The notes beneath the pieces are model-generated. The model saw nothing but the letters and a program-made list of their open reading frames with translations. It was not told the DNA's origin and did not search any database. This document shows, piece after piece, positions 27,804-35,866 of a DNA stretch of 64,000 bases (positions are counted from its first letter, which is position 1; each line of letters starts with the position of its first letter). The DNA is from CAIWHR01 sp963809965 (GTDB taxonomy: Bacteria; Pseudomonadota; Gammaproteobacteria; Burkholderiales; Casimicrobiaceae). The translations under genes and the position numbers were made by a program. The stretch is taken from assembly GCA_963809965.1 (NCBI GenBank), contig CAWELU010000008.1:186001-250000 (forward strand). Reading direction: 5' to 3'.

Positions 27804-28123
27804 TGCCGGGCTTTCTGTTGCACGTGGGCGCGACGGTGATGTGCATGCACGCCGGGCAGGCCCAGCCCACAGCGCCGAATCCGCGCGTGACTGTGGGGGG
27901 CGAGCCGGTGGTGACGCAGCCAGCCCCATACACAGTGGCCGGCTGTCCGTTCGTCGCCGGAGCTTCACCCAGCCCATGCGTCACCGCTCAGTGGGTTACG
28001 GCAGCTACGCGCGTGCTAGCCGGTGGAGCGCCGATTCTGTTGCAGGACAGCCAGGCGGTCTGCGCGCCGAACGGCACCGGCTTGAACATTGTCGTCACTC
28101 AAGTGCGCGCCAAAGGCGTGTGA
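27803..28123 (+). CDS. PAAR-like spike tip protein (106 aa)
   Basis: The sequence FLLHVGATVMCMHAGQAQPT, RVTVGGEPVVTQPAPYTVAG, CPFVAGASPSPCVTAQWVT and ATRVLAGGAPILLQDSQAVC is the compact Cys/His-containing PAAR-like fold that caps the spike of eCIS and T6SS particles. Cys and His residues at positions about 13, 15, 52, 61 and 87 could bind the tip metal. It directly follows the spike gene with overlapping stop and start, as expected for interacting partners. No toxin domain is attached. Confidence 0.85.
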   Translation: MPGFLLHVGATVMCMHAGQAQPTAPNPRVTVGGEPVVTQPAPYTVAGCPFVAGASPSPCVTAQWVTAATRVLAGGAPILLQDSQAVCAPNGTGLNIVVTQVRAKGV

Positions 28124-28488
28124 TGGACATCGACTACCCGTTTCACCTGGACGGTCGCGGGCGGACGGCCCGGACGGACGCGGATGACCACATCCGCGAC
28201 CTGATCGAGCAGGTGCTGTTCACCGCGCCCGGAGAGCGGGTCAACAGACCGAGCTTTGGCGCGGGCCTGCAGCAACTGCTGTTCGCACCCAACGGTGACG
28301 AGGTGGCCACTGCCACACAGTTTCTGGTGCAAGGAGCACTGCAGCAGTGGCTGGGCGACCTCATTCTGGTCGAGGCGGTGCAGGTCGACAGTCGCGAGGA
28401 GGTCCTCACTGTCACTGTCCAGTATGTGGTTCGCCGCAATCTCCGGAAACAGGTGGCGCAATTCACACAGCCGGGAGGGCAGGCGTGA
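28123..28488 (+). CDS. eCIS baseplate wedge protein, gp25-like (Afp9, 121 aa)
   Basis: The protein MDIDYPFHLDGRGRTARTDA, DDHIRDLIEQVLFTAPGERV, NRPSFGAGLQQLLFAPN and QWLGDLILVEAVQVDSREEV is a clear gp25/GPW family member, including the R-x-PxFG-x-GL core and the catalytic-like ER pair. gp25 binds the first sheath ring and nucleates sheath assembly. Both ends overlap the neighbouring genes. Confidence 0.93.
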   Translation: MDIDYPFHLDGRGRTARTDADDHIRDLIEQVLFTAPGERVNRPSFGAGLQQLLFAPNGDEVATATQFLVQGALQQWLGDLILVEAVQVDSREEVLTVTVQYVVRRNLRKQVAQFTQPGGQA

Positions 28489-30981
28489 TCTACCGCTGCT
28501 GCGATGAGCGCCGGCGTAATGCCGTTCGGGGCTTCACCGGACTCAACGGCATCGACTTCCTGGAGGTGGTCGACAGCGACGCCACCTCGGCCGCTGAGCG
28601 CCAGCGCAGCTTGCGTGTGCATTTTCTGAAGTCGCCGGCGCCGCCTGCCATTCGCCCCGTAAACGTTGAGATCAGCGGCGGCGAGCGCATCCGGAATATC
28701 ACTGCCGACACCGTCAGCTATGACGGTGACGTATTGGTCGTTCACCTCGATCGTAGCGGAGACTTCTCTACCTACAGGTTGCGGCTGGTCGCCGTGGACG
28801 CGCAGGGGAATCCCCTGGACAAGCCGCTGGCCGGACTTGATGTCCTGCTGGCGGCGGTCAATTTCTCTTTCAAAGTCGAATGCCCGGCCGATTTCGATTG
28901 CGAGGCGCCGCCAACATGTCGCGAGCCGGAGCGCGCGATTCCGGAGATCAACTACCTCGCCAAGGACTACGCGAGCTTCCGTCAGTTGATGCTCGATCGG
29001 GTGGCGGTGACGATGCCGCAATGGCAGGAGCGTCACACCGCCGATCTCGGTATCGCGCTGATCGAGACACTCGCGTATGTGGGGGACTATCTAAGTTATC
29101 GCCAGGACGCCATCGCCACTGAAGCATACCTCGGCACCGCACGCAGTCGCGTATCGGTGCGCCGACACGCGCGGCTCGTCGACTACCGCATGCACGAAGG
29201 CGTCAGCGCACGGGTCTGGCTGCACGTTCCGGTTACGGCCGACACGGCTCTGCCCAAGGGAACGCAGGCGTTCACACGGATCGATGGCCTGCAGAACCGG
29301 TTCACGCCAGGCTCTTCGGCTCACAACAGTGCGCTCGCTGCGTCGACGGAGGTGTTCGAGACGATGCACGACGCGACCCTGTTTGCCACCCACAACGAAA
29401 TCCGCTTCTATGCATGGGGCAACGCACGCTGCTGTCTCCCGGCCGGTGCGACGAGCGCCACACTGCTGGGAGCCTTCCCGAAGCTGAAGATCGACGACGT
29501 CGTCGTGTTCGAGGAGAACACTCGGTCCAACAACCGGCCTCTCCGCCGATGCGGATCCGACCCATCGCCATGCAGTGCGCCTCAGCGCAGTAAGGATAAG
29601 CGCCGATGCGCTGGGTGGCCAGTTCGCGACGCCGCCGAACACGGGTTCCGTCGCTGTTACCGAGATCGAATGGGTTGCCGAGGACGCGCTGCCGTTTCCG
29701 CTGTGCATTTCCACCGAAGTGAGGTCAGGCAATCTGGAAACACCGGTGGATGGCATCAGCATCGCGCGCGGCAATATCGTGCTGGCCGATAACGGCAGAA
29801 CGACTGCCGCCGACCAGCTGGACCCGGTACCCCGGCCCACGCTGCTGCGTATTCCTTCGCCAGCCCGCGACCACTGCACCGCGAAGGAGCCCGACCCCGT
29901 GCCCCCGCGCTATCGGCCGCGTCTGAAGAATGCCCCGCTCACGCGCGCACTCCCGTACGACCCGCTCGGCAAGTTGCCGGCAGCCACTGCGATCTATCCG
30001 TTCTCGCCGCAAGACGCCGTCGCCGTGATCACCCTCGGAATCAACGGGCAAACCAACGAGACTGTCTGGACCGCGATGGGCGATTTGCTCGACAGCACCG
30101 AGGACGATCCGCATTTCGCCGTCGAAACGGAGTCGGACGGCACATGCTTCCTGCGCTTCGGTGACGACCGGCACGGACTGCGTCCCGCGCCCGACACCGT
30201 GTTCCTGGCCACCTACCGCATCGGCAACGGCACGCAAGGCAACGTCGCGTCCGACGCCATCGCTCATATCGCGACCGATCAGTCGAGCATCCAAGGGGTG
30301 CGCAATCCACTCCCGGCGAGGGGCGGAGTGGATCCGGAGAGCATCGAGCACGTGCGCCAGAACGCGCCGTTTGCGTTCCGCTCTCAGGCGCGCGCGGTCA
30401 CTGCCGATGACTATGTTGCGGTGGCCGAGCGGTATCCGGGCGTTCAGAAAGCGGCGGCAACGCTGCGCTGGACGGGCAGCTGGCGCACTGCGTTCCTGAC
30501 GATCGATCGGCTTGGAGGGCTCCCGGTGGATGCCGATTTCGAGGATGCCATGCGCAGCCATGTCGAGCAGTTCAGATTAGCCGGGCACGACATCGAAATC
30601 GACGGTCCGCGCTTCGTACCGCTCGAAGTGGAGATGCAGGTTTGTCTCAAACCCGAATATTTCCGCGCCGACGTCAAGGCAGCGCTGCTCGATGTGTTCA
30701 GCAACCGGATCCTGGCGGACGGTCGGCGCGGCCTGTTCCACCCAGACAACCTCACCTTCGCGCAGCCGATCTTCTTGAGCTCTCTGTATGCGGCGGCGCA
30801 AGGGGTGGAAGGCGTGGCGTCGGTCGAGGTGACCACGCTGCAACGCCAGGATCGACCGAACCGCGACGCGTTCGACAAAGGTCGGTTGGAGCTCGGCCGC
30901 CTGGAGATCGCGCGCCTCGACAATGATCCGACGTTCCCCGACCGCGGCGTGCTCCGCCTTATCCTGCAGGGGGGTAAATGA
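28485..30981 (+). CDS. eCIS baseplate J-type protein, Afp11-like, with a frameshift near 29520
   Basis: From the GTG at 28485 the first frame reads IYRCCDERRRNAVRGFTGLN, INYLAKDYASFRQLMLDRVA and IALIETLAYVGDYLSYRQDA up to DDVVVFEE near 29517. The second frame continues with LGPTTGLSADADP, TEIEWVAEDALPFPLC, GTQGNVASDAIAHI, PEYFRADVKAALLDVF and ends LRLILQGGK. A one-base gain or two-base loss near 29518-29523 joins them; together they make about 830 residues, the size of Afp11-type wedge proteins. No slippery heptamer is evident, so the break is a mutation or an assembly error. If real it would abolish the wedge, and so the particle, unless read through. Confidence 0.85.
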
Positions 30982-33824
30982 GCCCCGATGACGCCGACCT
31001 GCTCGGCAATTCCGGCGATTGCGGCTGCTGTACGGGTACCGCATGGCAGACACCGGCCAGTGTGTCCAATCGCCCCGGCCTGAGTGCCGTCGCATACCGC
31101 GTCGGTACGCAACCACGCTTCAAGCAGAGCATGCTGACGAGGTTCTCGGCCAGCGCCGGGCTGAAGACGCGTCAGGACGATGACTTCAGCATCGCCTTGG
31201 CGGACGCATGGGCCACGGTGGCCGACGTGCTCACTTTCTATCAGGAGCGCATCGCCAATGAATCGTATCTGCGCACGGCTACCGAGCGTCGCTCTCTGCT
31301 CGAGTTGGCGCGTCTCATCGGATACGAGCCCGGCTCCGGAGTAGCCGCGACCGCCTGTCTCGCATTCACTCTGGAAAGCGCGCCCGGGGCACCGGCCCAG
31401 GCTGCGGCGCCGGTCACCATCGATGTGGGTACCCGGCTGCAGAGCATTCCAGGACCGGGTGAGAAGCCGCAGACGTTCGAGACAGTCGAGAAGATCACGG
31501 CACGCGTGGAGTGGAATGCCATCAGGCCACGCATGCAGGAACGACATCCGATTCCGCTTCCCGACGATCCCGAGCGGCTGTATCTGCAAGGTAGCGCAAC
31601 CAACCTTCAGCCCGGCGATACGCTCCTGATCACACCCGACGACAGCCGCAAGCCCGTGCAGTTTCAGCGTATCGTCGAAGTCGTGCCGGACGCCACCCGC
31701 CAGCGCACCAGTGTGCGCGTGAGCTCGCTTCAGGCCGTCCCTCCAGCACCGCCGCCGTTCACCCTCTGGACCCGCATCATCCGCCTGGTGCCACGCGCCC
31801 GGCAATTTACGCTGGGCACACGACTAATGAGCCAGTTGACCGCACCGGTAGCCGACGACGCACCGGCGGATGCGGCACGGCGCCTCGAAAGCCTGCGCCC
31901 GTTCAGCGTCGCGAGCAATCGCAATGCCGGCGTGAGCACCGCGCTCACGCCAGTCAGCACTTCGATGTCGGAGTCGATCAGCGGTATCGCGCACGCTCCA
32001 GCCCGGGTCATTCTGCGCGCCGCGCAGTTTGCAGGCGTGGGACGCATCATCGGCTTTCAGCCGAAGGCGATCTTCAAGAACCTCGTGACCACGCGCCCTC
32101 CACCTTCGGGCGTGATGGCGATGCGCCAGCGTGCTTCGCTGTTCGGCCACAACGCCCCCGACTTCCGCAGCATGCCGGACAACGTCAGAGCAAACAACGG
32201 CGGCACGGGAAGCGCAGACTGGCCGGCGCCAACGGACGACGCGATCAACCTGGACACGGTGCACAAACAGATCGTCGCTGGCAGCTGGGCGGTGGTGCAA
32301 TGGCCGGGCGACTTGCCCGGCGCGCTGACGGTCGCGAAGGTCGCTTCGGTGGTAGAGAGCGGTGCGGTCGGTTACACCCTGAGCGCCAAGGTCACGCGCA
32401 TCGGCCTGCAAGCGGTGTCGGGTCAGGAGAAGACCGCCCCGTCCAGCATGGATGACGTGCGCAAGGCCACCGTCTTTGCGCAGAGCGAAACGCTTCCGCT
32501 GGCGCCGTTGCCGATCGAGGATCCGGTCGCCGGCACGCAGATCGACCTGGAAACCTGGGTCGACGGCCTGACCGAAGGCCAGACCATCATCGTTTGCGGC
32601 GAGCTCGCGCTTTCTGCCGGTAACGAAGCGTGCGAATACGCGACCATCGCGGCGGTCGAGCACGTCGTGGAAGCTGACGGTTACAGCAGGATCACTCTGG
32701 CCACCGCCCTCAAGCAAGCGTACGTTAGAGCGAGCGTGACGATCTATGCCAACGTGGCGCGCGCCACCCACGGGGAAACCGTGAACGAGGCGATCGGCAG
32801 CGGCGATCCCAGCCACCCCTATCAGCGCTTCGTTCTGCGTCACTCCCCATTGACTTATGTCAGTTCGCCGTCCCCGAGCGGAGCCGAGTCTACGCTCGAA
32901 GTGCGCGTCAACGACCTCGAGTGGCACGAGGTCCCGTCGTTCCTCGGCAACGGACCAACCGATCGCGTGTACACGACCCGGCGTGGTGACGACGGTCTGA
33001 CCGCAGTCCAATTCGGCGACGGAAGGACCGGTGCTTGCCCGCCGACCGGCGCGGAAAATGTGCGAGCTACCTATCGCAAGGGCATTGGGTTGGACGGCAA
33101 TGTCGACGCAGGCAAGCTCACGCTTCTGCTCACGCGCCCGCTGGGCGTGCGCAGCGTGACCAACCCGGTCCCGGCGAACGGGGGCGCCGAAGCCGACACC
33201 GCCGACGACATTCGCCGCAACGCCCCCCTTGCAATCATGACCCTGGACCGGGTGGTCTCGCTCCAGGATTACGAAGACTTTGCGCGTGCCTTCGCCGGAA
33301 TTGCCAAAGCCCGGGCCGATTGGGCCTGGAGCGGTCAGACACGGGGTGTGCTGATCACTGTAGCCGGACCCCACGGTGCGGACATCGACGAGAGCAGCGC
33401 CATTCACAGCAACCTGGTGGCGGCGATTCAGCAGTCAGGCGACGCGCTAGTGCCCGTGCGGCTCCTGTCCTATCGCCTCGCGCTGTTCCAACTGAGTGCC
33501 ACCATCACCATCGACCCGGACTACGCCATCGACGCGGTACTCGGTGCCGTGGAACAGGCGTTGCGCATCCAGTTCGGCTTTGATGTCCGAGATTTCGCGC
33601 AAGCAACCGCCTTGAGTGAAGTCACTGCAGCGGCGCAAGCGGTAGTTGGCGCAGTCGGGGTGCATATCACTCAGCTCGAGCGGCTCGATGGCGTGGGCGG
33701 CGAGGGACTGCTTGCACTGCTGCCAGCGGCGGCTTCCCAGATCAGCGCCGATGGCACGAGCCTCGCAGCCGAGTTGCTCACGCTGGATCCCGGTCCAATT
33801 CAGCTGGCGGGGGTACGACCGTGA
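30978..33824 (+). CDS. eCIS baseplate J-type protein, Afp12-like (948 aa)
   Basis: The N-terminus has a CGCC motif, then KQSMLTRFSA, DDDFSIALADAWATVADVLT and FYQERIANESYLRTATERRS with LLELARLIGYEPGSGVAATA. The C-terminus has VYTTRRGDDGLTAVQFGDGR, TYRKGIGLDGNVDAGKLTLL, DIRRNAPLAIMTLDRVVSLQ and DYEDFARAFAGIAKARADW. These are the landmarks of the large putative baseplate assembly protein that forms the second wedge arm (Afp12/Pvc12). The middle of the protein (residues 250-600) is more variable. It overlaps the frameshifted wedge gene and the next gene by four bases each. Confidence 0.92.
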   Translation: MSPDDADLLGNSGDCGCCTGTAWQTPASVSNRPGLSAVAYRVGTQPRFKQSMLTRFSASAGLKTRQDDDFSIALADAWATVADVLTFYQERIANESYLRTATERRSLLELARLIGYEPGSGVAATACLAFTLESAPGAPAQAAAPVTIDVGTRLQSIPGPGEKPQTFETVEKITARVEWNAIRPRMQERHPIPLPDDPERLYLQGSATNLQPGDTLLITPDDSRKPVQFQRIVEVVPDATRQRTSVRVSSLQAVPPAPPPFTLWTRIIRLVPRARQFTLGTRLMSQLTAPVADDAPADAARRLESLRPFSVASNRNAGVSTALTPVSTSMSESISGIAHAPARVILRAAQFAGVGRIIGFQPKAIFKNLVTTRPPPSGVMAMRQRASLFGHNAPDFRSMPDNVRANNGGTGSADWPAPTDDAINLDTVHKQIVAGSWAVVQWPGDLPGALTVAKVASVVESGAVGYTLSAKVTRIGLQAVSGQEKTAPSSMDDVRKATVFAQSETLPLAPLPIEDPVAGTQIDLETWVDGLTEGQTIIVCGELALSAGNEACEYATIAAVEHVVEADGYSRITLATALKQAYVRASVTIYANVARATHGETVNEAIGSGDPSHPYQRFVLRHSPLTYVSSPSPSGAESTLEVRVNDLEWHEVPSFLGNGPTDRVYTTRRGDDGLTAVQFGDGRTGACPPTGAENVRATYRKGIGLDGNVDAGKLTLLLTRPLGVRSVTNPVPANGGAEADTADDIRRNAPLAIMTLDRVVSLQDYEDFARAFAGIAKARADWAWSGQTRGVLITVAGPHGADIDESSAIHSNLVAAIQQSGDALVPVRLLSYRLALFQLSATITIDPDYAIDAVLGAVEQALRIQFGFDVRDFAQATALSEVTAAAQAVVGAVGVHITQLERLDGVGGEGLLALLPAAASQISADGTSLAAELLTLDPGPIQLAGVRP

Positions 33825-35842
33825 GTCTCAACGTCGAAAAACTGACGGGCCTTCTGCCCGCAATCTATCGTCTGCGTGATGCCGAACAGGGCGGCGCCTT
33901 GCGCGCACTGCTCTCGGCCATCGCGGGCGAGATAGCGGTACTGGAGGAGGATCTGGCGCAGTTGTACGACGATCAGTTCATCGAGACCTGTGCCGAGTGG
34001 GTCGTCCCCTACCTCGGCGATTTGATCGGCTACCGTGCGTTACATGGACTGACCGCGAGCGTGAGCAGTCCTCGCGCCGAAGTCGCCAATACCATCCGAT
34101 TCCGCCGGCGCAAGGGCGCCGCGGCAATGCTCGAAGACCTCGCGCGCGACGTGACGGGCTGGGATGCGGCGGTCATAGAGATTTTCACGCAACTCGCGAC
34201 CACGCAATACCTGAATCATGTGCGCCCGGACAACCTGGCCATCGCCAACATCAGGGACGCGCGGTCGCTGGAACAGATTAACCGCCCTTTCGACAAAGTG
34301 ACGCGGACGGTCGATGTGCGCAACATCGGCAGCGGCCGCGGGCGCTACAACATTTCGAATGTCGCCGTTTTCCTCTGGCGCCTGCGTGCAGTGCCATTGA
34401 CCAACTCGCCTGCCCTGCGTGTGGACGATCGGCGCTATCTGTTCAACCCACTCGGCCGCAACATGCAACTCTACGCGCGCTCCGTGCACGACCAGGATTT
34501 CTCCACGCGGGTAGCGCCCGGCGAGGTCGCCGATCCAATTACCCGGCGTGCACTGGACCAGGATCTGCAGCTTCCGCCCGACCGCCAAGTGTACTTCGGC
34601 GCGGGGAAGAGCCTCGATATCAGCGGCGTCACCGCCGACAAGTTGCACGTATGCGACCTCTCCGATCTTGGCCAGGGCTGGGCGCACAAGCCTGCCGCGG
34701 GCACCGTCGCCATCGATCCCGTACTCGGACGGATCGCTTTTGCCGAAGCGCCGGCCGCTGCTCCGCTGGTCTCGTACCACTACGCGACGAGCGCGAATCT
34801 CGGAGGCGGCGAATACGATCGCGAAGATTCGATCGATCCACTGCTCGCACCGGTCCAGAAGGTGCCCGCGCCCCAAGCCACCATCCAGGGAGCCCTCAAC
34901 GCGGTGACCAACGGCGGCGCGGTCGAGATCGGCAACAGCGGTCGCTACGCCGAAAGACTCAGGATAAGCGTGCTTGCTGCGGCACGGGTCGAGCTGCGCG
35001 CCGCAGATCACACCCGACCCGCCATCGCGCTAAGCGGCGAGATGACAATCACTGGCGAGAACGCAGCCGAAGTGACGCTGAGTGGCTTGGTCGTCAGCGG
35101 CGGCACGCTGCGCGTGGTCGAGACCGCAGGCCATGGGCGGTTGCAACGCCTGCGGCTCGTGCATTGCACGCTCGTCCCCGGCCTCGCGCTGACGCCGGAC
35201 GGCGCAGCGCTGCAACCCGCCGCCCCCAGCCTAGTGGTCGAGACCGCCGACACTGTCGTGGAGATCGACGACTGCGTCGTAGGTGCCTTGCGTGTGACAG
35301 ATGCAGCTCATGTCACGATCGCCGACTCCATCGTCGATGCCACCACGGACAGCGGCGTCGCCTATGCCGGGCTCGACGGCAAGGCCGGTGGGGCGGCGCT
35401 CACCATCGAGAACAGCACCGTGATCGGGAAGGTGCATGCGGCGGCGCTGGAGCACGTCTCCAACGTGCTCTTCTTTGCGCGCCAGGTTGCCGGTGACGGC
35501 TTTACCGGGCCAGTCGTGTCCGACCGCAGGCAGGGAGGCTGCGTGCGCTTCAGCTTTGTGCCGGTCGGCGCACGCGTGCCGCGCCGCTATCGGTGCCAAC
35601 CCGCGAGTGATGCCGATGCCGTGCTCGTGACGCCTGTCTTCACATCCACGCGCTACGGCGATCCGGGCTATTGTCAATTGAGCGAACGCTCCGGTCCCGA
35701 GATCACACAAGGCGCGGACGATCAAGCGGAGATGGGCGCGTTCCACCACCTCCTTCAGGCACAACGCGAAACCAACTTACGCGTGCGGCTGAACGAGTAT
35801 CTGCGCTTCGGTCTGGATGCCGGCATCGTTTACGCGAGCTAA
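33821..35842 (+). CDS. Tail protein I-like N-terminus fused to a beta-helix, eCIS baseplate/fibre anchor (673 aa)
   Basis: A GTG start overlaps the previous stop. Residues 1-110 (KLTGLLPAIYRLRDAEQGGA, LYDDQFIETCAEWVVPYLGD, LIGYRALHG and RFRRRKGAAAMLEDLARDVT) are the phage tail protein I-like part that binds the baseplate. Residues about 350-570 are a right-handed parallel beta-helix by pattern: ATIQGALNAVTNGGAVEIGN, TLSGLVVSGGTLRVVETAGH, VEIDDCVVGALRVTDAAHVT, ADSIVDATTD. The C-terminal 90 residues (GDPGYCQLSERSGPEITQGA, AEMGAFHHLLQAQRETNLRV) are shared with other eCIS beta-helix proteins. The likely place is the baseplate rim, as anchor for fibres. Confidence 0.85.
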   Translation: MSLNVEKLTGLLPAIYRLRDAEQGGALRALLSAIAGEIAVLEEDLAQLYDDQFIETCAEWVVPYLGDLIGYRALHGLTASVSSPRAEVANTIRFRRRKGAAAMLEDLARDVTGWDAAVIEIFTQLATTQYLNHVRPDNLAIANIRDARSLEQINRPFDKVTRTVDVRNIGSGRGRYNISNVAVFLWRLRAVPLTNSPALRVDDRRYLFNPLGRNMQLYARSVHDQDFSTRVAPGEVADPITRRALDQDLQLPPDRQVYFGAGKSLDISGVTADKLHVCDLSDLGQGWAHKPAAGTVAIDPVLGRIAFAEAPAAAPLVSYHYATSANLGGGEYDREDSIDPLLAPVQKVPAPQATIQGALNAVTNGGAVEIGNSGRYAERLRISVLAAARVELRAADHTRPAIALSGEMTITGENAAEVTLSGLVVSGGTLRVVETAGHGRLQRLRLVHCTLVPGLALTPDGAALQPAAPSLVVETADTVVEIDDCVVGALRVTDAAHVTIADSIVDATTDSGVAYAGLDGKAGGAALTIENSTVIGKVHAAALEHVSNVLFFARQVAGDGFTGPVVSDRRQGGCVRFSFVPVGARVPRRYRCQPASDADAVLVTPVFTSTRYGDPGYCQLSERSGPEITQGADDQAEMGAFHHLLQAQRETNLRVRLNEYLRFGLDAGIVYAS

Positions 35843-35866
35843 CTCAGATTACCGAGGAGAACTGCG

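Noticed and set aside
31824..33407. 527-codon minus-strand frame inside the Afp12-like gene
   Set aside because: The composition is unnatural and the plus strand encodes a well-recognised wedge protein across it.
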